Origin: Sandaracinus amylolyticus
GTDB taxonomy: Bacteria > Myxococcota_A > Polyangia > Polyangiales > Sandaracinaceae
Direction of reading: 5' to 3'
Length of the DNA: 64,000 nucleotides
Assembly: GCF_000737325.1 (NCBI RefSeq)
Contig: NZ_CP011125.1
Span: forward strand, 4,588,001 to 4,652,000
Shown: positions 9,569 through 17,390 of the stretch, piece after piece
Numbering within the stretch: the stretch's first letter is position 1
Layout of the letters: each line of letters opens with the position of its first letter
Notes under the pieces: generated by a model
The model's database searches: none
What the model was told of the DNA's origin: nothing
Seen by the model: only the letters and a program-made list of their open reading frames with translations
Program-made: the position numbers and the translations under genes

Positions 9569-9942
9569 GAAGTCTTCGTCCTCCTCGGGCCGCCCCTTGA
9601 GCACCACACGTGCCACGGGCCTTGTGGACGCGATGAACGTGTATTTTCAGGCACTTAGGCCGCAGTTTCATCCGGCCGACCGGCCGGTTTCACGTGCGCT
9701 GCGTACCAGGTTTCGCATTCGGTGCCGCGATCGCTGCGCAGCGGGCTACGCACTCGGACCGAGTGCGCAGCGTCCTGTGCAGACTCTCAGGTGATCCGCG
9801 CCGCGCGCGTGATCCGGCCTGCGCGGTGCGCGCATCCCCGGATCACGGGGTGTCGAACATCGGCTCGCCCGCCGGTCCCTGCCGTCCGCATGCTTCGCGC
9901 GCTTCCGTCCGGGACCAGCGGGACGAGCACTCCCGCCAGTGC
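9569..9942. other. Intergenic region rich in inverted repeats
   Basis: No gene is evident. The segment around 9690-9850 holds a 19-bp palindrome at 9749-9767 and a GTGATCCGG/CCGGATCAC pair at 9809-9817 and 9838-9846, with an extra GTGATCCG at 9791-9798. These lie downstream of the minus-strand membrane gene and upstream of the small minus-strand gene. They could be a terminator region or operator sites. Confidence 0.5.
9749..9767. repeat. 19-bp palindrome with 1-nt centre
   Basis: CGCACTCGG and its exact complement CCGAGTGCG flank a single A. The one-base centre argues for a dimeric protein-binding site rather than an RNA hairpin. No regulator gene is adjacent. Confidence 0.5.
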
Positions 9943-12900
9943 TCACCCGCGCGTCGCGTCGTCGTGCTCGGTCTTGTCCGACTCGCCCGCCGCGTCGCTC
10001 GCGGGCGCCTCGCCCTCGGGCGCCTCGGGCGCCTCGAGGGCGTCGGCGTGCGACGACGTGAGCCGCGCTTCGACGTAGAGGCGCATGTTGTCGAGCGCCT
10101 CGCTGTACTCGCCCTGCGAGTCTCGCGAGCGCGCGAGGAAGTAGAACACCTCGGGGTGCGAGGTGACGTAGTCCTCGTCGGTGCGGATCAGATCGTCGAA
10201 CTGCTCCGCGGCCGCGCGGTACTGCGCGAACGATCCGTCGGCCGCCTTGTAGAGCAGGTAGCCGTAGAGGAAGCGCATCGCCGGGCCGCTGTGCATGCGC
10301 AGCGGCGACGGGATGTCCTCCATCGCGCCGAGCGCCGCGCCCCACTGCGCGCGATCGATCGCCGAGCGCACCCGCTCGAAGCCGCGCACCAGCTGCTCCG
10401 CGCTCGCGCGATCCATCTCGGGCCCGGGCACCGGCTCCTCGATGCGCACCCGCGGCTCGTGCTCGCTCGAGAGCAAGTACGTCAGCACCTCGAGCGCGAC
10501 CGCGGTCTCTCTCGCGCGTCCCGCCTGCTGCGAGAGCTCGATGAAGTGCGCCGCGACCTCGTAGCGCCCGTGGCCGATCAGCGACATCGCGAGCTCCGCG
10601 AGGTTGCGCGCGCGCGCGTCGCCCTCGCCGAAGCCGCGCACGTGATCCTCGAGGCGACCGAAGGGCCACTCCGGCGAGTAGATCGTCGCGAGGTAGCCCT
10701 CGAAGCGCTCGAAGCCGATCAGATCGCGCGGCGCCGCGAACTCGATGCGCGCGTTGTCGTCGGTGTTGAGCACCACCGGCTCGCGCACGCAGCCGGGCGC
10801 GTCGCAGGTGCCGGTGTTCGTCGACGCGTAGTCGACGTGCCACTCACCGCCGCGCTGGCGGCGCTCGATCTGCGTGTAGACCTCGATCTCGTCCTTCGAC
10901 GAGAGCAGCACGCGCGCGAGCATGTCGAACGGCGAGTGCAGGTACGCGCGCTCGAGCTGGTCGTGCACCGTCATCCGGTCCGCGACCTGCGGGGTCTCCC
11001 ACACGCGCTGCATGCGCTCGAGATCGAACGTGAGCGGCGCGTCCGAGCCGAGCATCACCGTGTCGCTCGAGCGATCGTCCGCCGCGAGCACCACGACGTA
11101 GCGGTACTGCGACGCGAACGTCCGGTAGATCGTCTTGATGTTCTCCGGGCTCATCTCGTAGAGCTGCACCCACTGGCAGTAGATGCCGCCCGGACGGAGC
11201 CGCCGCTTCGTGATGCGGAAGTGATCGACCGTGAACAGATCGCTGACGCCGGTGATCCAGGGGTTCGACGGCTCGCTGATGATCACGTCGTACTGGCGAT
11301 CGGTCGACGCGAGGTAGTTGCGCCCGTCGTCGTTGATGATCTCGAGGCGATCCATCTCGACGTAGGGGAACGTGTCGCGCGTGTACTCGAGGAAGTTCAC
11401 GTCCTGGAAGAAGCGCGCCGCCTCGGGGATCGCGCGCTCGAGCTCGATCACGTCGACGGTGCGCACCGGGAACGAGAGCGCGGTGCCGACGCTGACGCCC
11501 GAGCCGAAGCCGACCACCGCGACGTCGAGATCCTGCGGGCCGTTCTGGTGCATCAGCAGCGGGTAGGCCGCGACCGTGATCTGCGTCGGCATGTCGTCGC
11601 CGTTCGAGGCGTCGACCTTGCCGTTGTTCTTCAGCGCGTAGTGGCGTCCCCAGCGCTCGACCGAGACCGTCGTGCTCAGACCGTCGTGGTAGTAGACGAG
11701 ATCGGGCTGACCCCACGACTCGGGATCGAGCATCCCTTCCGCGAGCGACACGCGGAACACGCCGAGCGTCATCTGGGTGAGGTTCCACCGCATGATCGAG
11801 TCGGGGCGGTGGGTGCCCACGTAGAGCAGCGCGAGCAGCGCGGGGATCGCGGGCGAGAGCACGTAGACCGTCACCGCGTGCCACGTCGGCAGCTCGGCCG
11901 AGGTCGGCGGCTTCACGTTCCGATCGGCGCGGTCGCGCTCGGAGACGCGCAGCAGGCCCCAGAGCCCGACGATCAAGAGCGCCGTCGCGCCCGCGCCGAG
12001 GCCGATCGCGGTGCGGATCGCGGCGTCGTCACCGACCATCCACAGGCCCACGCCGGTCGCGACCGCGAGGATCACGAGCGGCACGATCAGCGACACGATC
12101 GGCGAGATCTTCGTGCGCGGCTTCGCCTTGTCCGCCTCGGTCTCCGTGTCGGGCTCCGCCGCGCCCGCGATCAGCATGCCGAGCGCGAGCAGCATGTTCA
12201 GCGCGATGCCGACGTGCAGCGTGCGCTCCATGCCGATCAGCGGGAGCAGCACGAAGCCCGGCAGCCACGAGCCCACGATCGAGCCCAGCGTGTTGCCGGT
12301 GTAGACGGTCGCGACGTCGCGCGCGACGCCGCTGCCTCCCGCGGTCCACACGCGCAGCGTGAGCGGGAACATCGCGCCCATGCCCAGCGTCGCCGGCAGC
12401 GTGCAGAGCGCCGCGGTGAAGAACATGAAGAGCTGCACCGTGCCGACGTGATCGGGCAGGTCCCCGATCGACACGACGAGCTGCGCGAACGCGTACGGGA
12501 TCTCGTCCTGCCACACGTACGAGACCGTCGTCGCGCCCGCGATCAGCAGCTGGATGATCGCGAGCAGCAGCACCGGATGACGGCGCAGCGAGATCGCGCA
12601 GCCGAGCATGATGCAGAGCGACGCGACGACCGACGCGAGGATCTTCGGCAGGTACCCGTACGAGAAGTACGCCGCGTTCAGGATCGCGCAGGTCAGCGGG
12701 ACCAGCAGCATGATCACGCCGGGCGCGGCGAACGCGTCGGGACGCGTCGTGCGCACGTCCGCCATCTCGACGAGCGCCTGCTCCTGCTGCGCCTTGCGGA
12801 TGCCGTACACCGCGACGAGCACGATCAGCACGAGCGGCAGCACGGACACCGCGATCCACGTCGGGATGTCGCCGCCGTGCGTGCGCCCGTCGCCGATCTG

Positions 12901-14037
12901 GATGTCGATCGCCCACGGCGCCATCGCGATCAGCGTGAGGAGCGACGCCGCGACACCGATGCCGCCGAGCGGCGCGCGACCGCGCGACATCAGCGCGCTC
13001 ATCGCCGCCGAGCCGCTCGCGATGCCGATGAGGAACGTCTCGAGGATCAGCGCGAACGAGTAGATCGACGAGCCGATCGTCATCGCGAGCGCGCGCGACC
13101 AGACGACCTCGTAACAGAGCGCCGCCGCGCCGCTCAGCGCGAACGCGATGAACGCCATCTTGCGCGCGATCGGCGGGATCCAGACCTCGCGCTCCGCGCT
13201 CGCGACCGGCGCGTCGACCTTCGCCGCGGCCTCCGCGCTCTTCTTCTTTTTCTTCTTCGCGGGCGCGGCTTCCGCGGGCTCAAGCTCGCTCACCGCGACC
13301 GGCTCGGGCGCGGGCTCGTCAGCCACCGGCTCCTTGCCCGGCAGGAACTCGATCTTCTGACCGCTGCCCCACTTGCTGCCGATCAGCGGCTCGCGGAACG
13401 CCACGATCAGCAGCGCGAGCGTGAGGTTCAGCGAGCACGCGACCACGTTCGTGATCCCGAGGCCGACGTTCGGCATCAGCACGAACGCCGAGAGCAGCGG
13501 GCCGCACGCCGCGCCGAACGTGTTCACCGAGTAGAGCGTGCCGACGTACGCGCTGACGACCTCGGGGTCCTTCTCGGTGCGCGCGAAGTGCTGCGAGAGC
13601 AGGGGTAGCGACGTGCCCATCAGCGTCGTGGGCACGAGCAGGATCGGCACGACGCACAGGAAGCGCGCGATCATGAACGTCGTGCTCTCGGCGCCCAGTG
13701 ACTGCCGGAGGAATGCGTTCACGTCGGCGAGCCAGCCGTCCGACGCGACCATGAACGGGATCAGCAAGCCCCAGATCGCCACGCCGACCTCGGCGATCGC
13801 GTACGCGAAGATCGGGTGCTTGATGCGATGCGCGAAGCGCCCCGCGATCCAGGTGCCGAGCCCCAGGCCCGCCATGAACACCGTGAGCACCGTGCTGATC
13901 GCGACCGAGGTCGCGCCGAACACGTGGTGCAGCATGCGGGTCCAGATCGTCTGGAAGATCAGGCTCGACGCGCCCGACAGGACGAACGCCACGTAGGGCG
14001 CGATGCGCTTCTGATCGATCAAGGCACGACGGTTCAC
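9943..14037 (-). CDS. Polytopic membrane protein with spermidine-synthase-like domain (fused MFS/SpeE type)
   Basis: The product is 1364 aa. The GTG at 14035-14037 has GGAGC about 5 nt upstream; the longer frame is antisense to the neighbour. Residues about 1-240 form MFS-like membrane helices (AFVLSGASSLIFQTIW is a hallmark of this family). A Lys-rich linker follows near residue 265, then a second membrane block. About residues 790-1010 form a Rossmann methyltransferase-type fold with a SAM-binding VVGFGSG. The C-terminal 350 residues are helical and TPR-like. Where spermidine synthases carry a catalytic Asp (VDSTDP), this protein reads SEPSNPW, so ordinary aminopropyl transfer is doubtful. 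A shorter paralog is at 43862 beside the pilins. Function is unknown. Confidence 0.85.
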   Translation of the reverse strand: MNRRALIDQKRIAPYVAFVLSGASSLIFQTIWTRMLHHVFGATSVAISTVLTVFMAGLGLGTWIAGRFAHRIKHPIFAYAIAEVGVAIWGLLIPFMVASDGWLADVNAFLRQSLGAESTTFMIARFLCVVPILLVPTTLMGTSLPLLSQHFARTEKDPEVVSAYVGTLYSVNTFGAACGPLLSAFVLMPNVGLGITNVVACSLNLTLALLIVAFREPLIGSKWGSGQKIEFLPGKEPVADEPAPEPVAVSELEPAEAAPAKKKKKKSAEAAAKVDAPVASAEREVWIPPIARKMAFIAFALSGAAALCYEVVWSRALAMTIGSSIYSFALILETFLIGIASGSAAMSALMSRGRAPLGGIGVAASLLTLIAMAPWAIDIQIGDGRTHGGDIPTWIAVSVLPLVLIVLVAVYGIRKAQQEQALVEMADVRTTRPDAFAAPGVIMLLVPLTCAILNAAYFSYGYLPKILASVVASLCIMLGCAISLRRHPVLLLAIIQLLIAGATTVSYVWQDEIPYAFAQLVVSIGDLPDHVGTVQLFMFFTAALCTLPATLGMGAMFPLTLRVWTAGGSGVARDVATVYTGNTLGSIVGSWLPGFVLLPLIGMERTLHVGIALNMLLALGMLIAGAAEPDTETEADKAKPRTKISPIVSLIVPLVILAVATGVGLWMVGDDAAIRTAIGLGAGATALLIVGLWGLLRVSERDRADRNVKPPTSAELPTWHAVTVYVLSPAIPALLALLYVGTHRPDSIMRWNLTQMTLGVFRVSLAEGMLDPESWGQPDLVYYHDGLSTTVSVERWGRHYALKNNGKVDASNGDDMPTQITVAAYPLLMHQNGPQDLDVAVVGFGSGVSVGTALSFPVRTVDVIELERAIPEAARFFQDVNFLEYTRDTFPYVEMDRLEIINDDGRNYLASTDRQYDVIISEPSNPWITGVSDLFTVDHFRITKRRLRPGGIYCQWVQLYEMSPENIKTIYRTFASQYRYVVVLAADDRSSDTVMLGSDAPLTFDLERMQRVWETPQVADRMTVHDQLERAYLHSPFDMLARVLLSSKDEIEVYTQIERRQRGGEWHVDYASTNTGTCDAPGCVREPVVLNTDDNARIEFAAPRDLIGFERFEGYLATIYSPEWPFGRLEDHVRGFGEGDARARNLAELAMSLIGHGRYEVAAHFIELSQQAGRARETAVALEVLTYLLSSEHEPRVRIEEPVPGPEMDRASAEQLVRGFERVRSAIDRAQWGAALGAMEDIPSPLRMHSGPAMRFLYGYLLYKAADGSFAQYRAAAEQFDDLIRTDEDYVTSHPEVFYFLARSRDSQGEYSEALDNMRLYVEARLTSSHADALEAPEAPEGEAPASDAAGESDKTEHDDATRG

Positions 14038-14063
14038 GGGCGCTCCGGGCGAAAAATCGGCGC

Positions 14064-14072
14064 AGTATAGAC
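14064..14072 (-). promoter_or_regulatory. Possible -10 element (GTCTATACT) for the SpeE-like membrane gene
   Basis: Read on the minus strand the site is GTCTATACT, containing TATACT, a 5/6 match to the -10 consensus. It lies about 27 nt before the GTG at 14037. No good -35 is visible. The same GTCTATAC octamer precedes the TPR gene at 31191. Confidence 0.4.
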
Positions 14073-14121
14073 AGACCCCACGCGCGTCGCGACCCGGGTT
14101 CTCGCGTGTCATGACCCCCGG

Positions 14122-14718
14122 GTGGCCCGCGTGATCGCAGCGCTCTTCCTGATCGCGATCGCTCCTGCTCGGATCGAGGCACAGCGCGACATGCGCGCGT
14201 CGCGCGAGGAGATCGCCGCCCAGCACCGTGCGCAAGGCGATTCGCTGCGCGCCGCGGGAGATCGAGGCTCGGCGATCGGGTGGTATCGCGACGCGATCGC
14301 TGCCGATCCCGACGACGCGCTCTCGTACGAGCGGCTGGGGCGCGTCTTCCTCGAGCGCGACGCGCTCGGCGATGCGCGCAGCGCGTTCGAGGCCGGCGTG
14401 ACGCGACGCCCCGATCACGGCCCGTTGTGGGTCGGCCTCGCGGAGACGCTCGAGCGCATGGGCGCGATGGACGAGGCCGCGCGCGCGCTGCGTGAGCTGA
14501 CGCGCAGGACGCCCGACGAGCTCGACGCGTGGCGGGCCCGCGCGGCGCTCGCGATGCGCCGCGGCGCGTGGAGCGAGGCGCTCGCGTGCTACCGCCGCAT
14601 CGGCGACGAAGAAGCGCAGCGCAACGTGATCGCGCTGCGCTTCCTCGTCGGCACGAACGATCCGGTGCGCCGCTGCGACGCGCGCAGCGAAGTGCGCCGG
14701 GCCCTCTGCGAACGCTGA
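14122..14718 (+). CDS. Exported TPR protein
   Basis: The 198-aa product starts at a GTG with a hydrophobic signal peptide (VIAALFLIAIAPARIEAQ, probable cleavage after the second Ala). About three degenerate 34-residue TPR units follow between residues 35 and 155 (SAIGWYRDAIAADPDDALSY is one clear copy). The C terminus contains two Cys (RRCDAR and RALCER), which could form a disulfide in the periplasm. TPR proteins act as protein-binding scaffolds; the partner here is unknown. It is divergent from the large SpeE-like membrane protein with 84 bp between the starts, so the two may be co-regulated. Confidence 0.8.
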   Translation: MARVIAALFLIAIAPARIEAQRDMRASREEIAAQHRAQGDSLRAAGDRGSAIGWYRDAIAADPDDALSYERLGRVFLERDALGDARSAFEAGVTRRPDHGPLWVGLAETLERMGAMDEAARALRELTRRTPDELDAWRARAALAMRRGAWSEALACYRRIGDEEAQRNVIALRFLVGTNDPVRRCDARSEVRRALCER

Positions 14719-14785
14719 TTCGTTTTTGTTAGCCTCGTCCGGAAGTCGCCGTCTCGAGACGCGACGCACCGGGGAGGCGAGCGGA

Positions 14786-15232
14786 ATGTACGTGAGCGCG
14801 AGGGACGAGCGGCTCGGGCTGGCGGTCTGGTATCCGAGCCGCCCGACGGCGGCGGAGTGGGACCAGCACCTGAAGGACGTCGAGGACGTCATCGGGTGGT
14901 CGAAGAAGCTCGGGGCGCGCCCCGCGATCATGCTCCTCGCGAACGACTTCGAGCGCCCCGACGCGCGCACCCGCGCGCGGCTCACCGAGCTCACCGGCGC
15001 GCCCGACTACGACCCGCACGTCGCGTTCGTGAACAGCAACGCGATGCTGCGCGGCGTGCTGACGGTGTTCTCGTGGATGCACCGCAGCCCGAACTACGAG
15101 ATGGGCTTCCTCGCCGACGAGGACGCGGGCGTCGCGTGGCTCGAGGAGCGCCGCAAGGCGTCGCTGCCGATGCTCCGCACGCTGCTCTACGAGGTGCGGC
15201 GCAAGTCGGGCACGGCCGCGCCGCTGCGATGA
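14786..15232 (+). CDS. Conserved hypothetical protein, STAS/SpoIIAA-like appearance
   Basis: The 148-aa cytoplasmic product starts at ATG 14786 behind a strong GGGGAGG site; the upstream in-frame codons lack this. It has no signal peptide. Its alternating strand/helix pattern (LGLAVWYPSRP, AAEWDQHLKDVEDVI, PAIMLLAND, VAFVNSNAMLRGVLTVFSWM) and length fit the single-domain STAS-like or SpoIIAA-like proteins common in myxobacteria, but I cannot assign a family with certainty. The stop overlaps an in-frame ATG of the next gene (15229), so the two may be co-transcribed with the exported hydrolase. Confidence 0.7.
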   Translation: MYVSARDERLGLAVWYPSRPTAAEWDQHLKDVEDVIGWSKKLGARPAIMLLANDFERPDARTRARLTELTGAPDYDPHVAFVNSNAMLRGVLTVFSWMHRSPNYEMGFLADEDAGVAWLEERRKASLPMLRTLLYEVRRKSGTAAPLR

Positions 15233-15249
15233 CGACGAAAGGAGCGCCG

Positions 15250-16107
15250 ATGAGCGAAGAAGGAACGAAGGGGACATCCCGCAGGCAGTTCGTGGAGCTG
15301 GCGGCCGCGACCGCCGCGATGACCGGCGCCGCGGCGCTGGGCACATCGCGCGCGCACGCGCATCGCGGTGGTGGGCACGGTCGCGGCGCGCACTTCGTGC
15401 TGGTGCACGGCGCGTGGCACGGCGCCTGGTGTTGGTACGAGGTCGTGCCCGAGCTCGAGCGCTGGGGGCACCGCGTGACGGTCGTCGATCTGCCCTCGCA
15501 CGGCATCGACGCCGCGCCGCCCGGCACGGTCACGCTCGACGACTACGCGAGCCGCGTCATCTCGGTGATCGACGCGCTCGACGAGCCGGTCGTCCTCGTC
15601 GGCCACAGCATGGGCGGCGTCGTGATCTCGACGGTCGCCGAGGCGCTGCCGGAGAAGATCGACAAGCTCGTCTACCTCACGGCGTTCCTGCTGCGCGACG
15701 GACAGTCGCTCTTCGACGTCGCGTCGACCGACGCGGGCTCGCTCGCGACGCCGAACCTCCTGCCCGATCCCGGCGCCGGCACGATCGACGTCCGGCGCTC
15801 GGAGATCCGCGACATCTTCTATCACCGGTGCAGCGACGCCCACGTGCAGCTCGCGCGCTCGCTGCTGAAGGTCAACCCGCTCGCGCCGATCGTCACGCCG
15901 CTCTCGCTCACGAGCGAGGGCTTCGGCAGCGTGCGCCGGTTCTACGTCGAGTGCCTCGAGGACCAGGCGATCTCGATCGCGGCCCAGCGCGCGATGGTCG
16001 CCGCGACGCCGTGCGAGGAGGTGCTGCGCATGCGCACCGATCACTCGCCGTTCTTCTCGGAGGTGCCCACGCTGGTGCGCCACCTGACGCGCATCGCGAG
16101 CCGCTGA
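15250..16107 (+). CDS. Tat-exported alpha/beta hydrolase (methylesterase/hydroxynitrile-lyase-like)
   Basis: The 285-aa protein opens with a twin-arginine signal (TSRRQFVEL followed by an Ala-rich hydrophobic stretch ending SRAHA). It should therefore fold in the cytoplasm and be exported. The mature part begins HFVLVHGAWHGAWCW, the oxyanion-hole segment typical of plant-type methylesterases and hydroxynitrile lyases. The nucleophile elbow GHSMGG is at about residue 119, and the catalytic His is in TDHSPFF near residue 263. It probably hydrolyses a small ester or a related compound; the substrate is unknown. The ATG at 15250 has AAAGGAG 5 nt upstream; an ATG at 15229 overlapping the previous stop is the alternative. 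A perfect palindrome follows the stop. Confidence 0.88.
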   Translation: MSEEGTKGTSRRQFVELAAATAAMTGAAALGTSRAHAHRGGGHGRGAHFVLVHGAWHGAWCWYEVVPELERWGHRVTVVDLPSHGIDAAPPGTVTLDDYASRVISVIDALDEPVVLVGHSMGGVVISTVAEALPEKIDKLVYLTAFLLRDGQSLFDVASTDAGSLATPNLLPDPGAGTIDVRRSEIRDIFYHRCSDAHVQLARSLLKVNPLAPIVTPLSLTSEGFGSVRRFYVECLEDQAISIAAQRAMVAATPCEEVLRMRTDHSPFFSEVPTLVRHLTRIASR

Positions 16108-16115
16108 CGCGCCAA

Positions 16116-16145
16116 GCGCTCTCCACGCCGCGGCGTGGAGAGCGC
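16116..16145. terminator. 30-bp perfect palindrome, bidirectional terminator
   Basis: Arms 16116-16129 and 16132-16145 are 14-bp perfect complements around GC, giving one uninterrupted palindrome. It begins 8 bp after the hydrolase stop and ends 3 bp before the stop of the converging lipoprotein gene. This placement is typical of a shared terminator. Confidence 0.75.
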
Positions 16146-16148
16146 GCG

Positions 16149-16745
16149 TCAGTTCGTGATCGGGTGCAGCAGCTCGCCGGCAGGCGTCCCGGCGGGCACC
16201 TCGATCGCGCCGACGACCGCACCGATGCACTGCGCGACCGCGGGATCGCTGACGCCGCGCGCCGCGAGCTCGACGGTCGGGGACGTCGGCGCCCAGCGCG
16301 CCTGGATCGCGACCGGCCCGCCGGTGCACGTGACGATCGCGCTCGCGCGATCCTGCAGTCGCGCGCGCACGGTCGTCGCGAACGGGCTCTCGCTCTGGGT
16401 CGAGATCGACGTCGTCGCGGGAGGCGGGGCGCTCCGCGGCGGGGGCGCCGATGCCGTGGCCCGCGGCGCGCTCTCGCCGCCGGCGCTCACCGGCGTCTGA
16501 TCGACCCAGACGAACCCCTGGGCTCCGCCGACGTCCTGGTACACCCGGCGCTCGCCGCAGACGTCCATCTGCACGGTGCGCGCGAAGCCGTTGCCGTTGT
16601 CGTTCAGGATCCGGATCCGCTCGGGCGGGCACGAGTGCTGGACCGACGCGGTCTCGGTCACGCCGCGCCGCCAGTCGTAACAACCGGCGATCGAGAGCGA
16701 GAGGGTGATCGCCAACGCGGCGACGGAGAACGTCCCTGGTTTCAT
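16149..16745 (-). CDS. Lipoprotein of unknown function, paralog of 20284-20862
   Basis: The 198-aa product starts at ATG 16745 with a short lipoprotein signal ending LSIAGC, so it should be lipid-anchored. The mature part contains HSCPPERI, MDVCGERRVYQD, a Ser/Pro/Ala-rich linker (about residues 88-115) and a C-terminal domain with IVTCTG and AQCIGAVVGAIEVPAGTPAG. Four mature-domain cysteines (in HSCP, VCGE, TCTG and AQCI) could form disulfides. The protein at 20284 has the same layout and shares all these motifs, differing mainly in the linker. No known family is recognised. The gene is isolated on the minus strand and converges on the hydrolase. Confidence 0.8.
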   Translation of the reverse strand: MKPGTFSVAALAITLSLSIAGCYDWRRGVTETASVQHSCPPERIRILNDNGNGFARTVQMDVCGERRVYQDVGGAQGFVWVDQTPVSAGGESAPRATASAPPPRSAPPPATTSISTQSESPFATTVRARLQDRASAIVTCTGGPVAIQARWAPTSPTVELAARGVSDPAVAQCIGAVVGAIEVPAGTPAGELLHPITN

Positions 16746-16777
16746 GGCGCGCGACGTTACCAGACGCGCCCGCCGCG

Positions 16778-17179
16778 CTACACGCCGAACGCGCAGACCG
16801 TGACGGAGCGTGCGCGCAGCGCGAGGTGCAGCCACTCGCCCGCGACGAACGCATCGGGCGCTGCCTCGATCGTCACGAGGCAATCGGGCGCGAGCCGCAG
16901 GTAGACGAGCCCCTCGTCCTCGACTTCCTCGACCGAGCCGATCCACTCGATCGCGTCGTCGTGCTGCGTCCATCGCGGCGATCGCTCGTCGGTCCGCTGG
17001 GCGTTGCCGCCGAGCTCCAGCCGCTCGTCCACGTCGAGCTCGATCGACTGCGCGCCGAGCGCGGGCGACGCGCAGCGCGGATGGACGCGCAGCCGCGCCC
17101 GGCCGAGCGCCGTCGACATCACGGCCCAGCGCGGGCCGTCCTCGTCCTCTCGCTCGACCGCGAGCACGTCGACTCTCAT
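16778..17179 (-). CDS. Hypothetical protein, 133 aa
   Basis: This cytoplasmic protein starts at ATG 17177-17179 and has no signal peptide or membrane segment. It is acidic and strand-rich (RVDVLAVEREDEDGPRW at the start, LVYLRLAPDCLVTIEAAP towards the end). Such a pattern suggests a small beta-fold, but no family is recognisable. It lies 32 bp upstream of the lipoprotein start on the same strand, so the two could be co-transcribed. Immediately upstream is the 41-bp repeat array. Its codon bias matches real genes and the reverse frame shows only an Arg/Ala-rich shadow. Confidence 0.6.
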   Translation of the reverse strand: MRVDVLAVEREDEDGPRWAVMSTALGRARLRVHPRCASPALGAQSIELDVDERLELGGNAQRTDERSPRWTQHDDAIEWIGSVEEVEDEGLVYLRLAPDCLVTIEAAPDAFVAGEWLHLALRARSVTVCAFGV

Positions 17180-17202
17180 CGAGAACCCCGTTTTCGGCCG
17201 CG

Positions 17203-17377
17203 GATCGCGATTCTGCAGCGACGAATCACGTCCAGCGCCCGCTGGAGGCGATTCTGCGGCGCGCCATCGCCTCCGGCGGTCGGCGGAGGCGATTCGGGGC
17301 CCGCGGATCGCCGAAATTACCGCCCGACTGCGTGTCGCGATTCGCGGATCGCCTCCGGCGCCCGCCGGAGGCGATTC
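17203..17377. repeat. Array of about 41-bp repeats with internal hairpins
   Basis: CGATTC recurs at 17208, 17249, 17290, 17338 and 17372, with spacings of 41, 41, 48 and 34; the last two sum to twice 41. GGAGGCGATTC is exact at 17244-17254, 17285-17295 and 17367-17377. Each longer unit contains an inverted repeat: 17348-17360 with 17363-17375 is a perfect 13-bp pair, and 17266-17278 with 17281-17293 has one mismatch. The array fills the gap between two unknown genes and resembles a REP/BIME-type intergenic element. Confidence 0.75.
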
Positions 17378-17390
17378 GTCGCCGCGGAAT

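Noticed and set aside
13235-13260. Run of Lys codons in the SpeE-like gene as a possible frameshift site
   Set aside because: The frame continues with membrane-protein sequence on both sides; it is a Lys-rich linker.
9694-13608. 1304-aa open frame on the plus strand
   Set aside because: It is antisense to the SpeE-like membrane gene, rich in Arg/His/Asp, with no domain.
16149-16854. Longer N terminus for the lipoprotein gene, including residues before the ATG at 16745
   Set aside because: The ATG at 16745 is followed directly by a lipoprotein signal like that of the paralog; the upstream codons are antisense-like and overlap the next gene.
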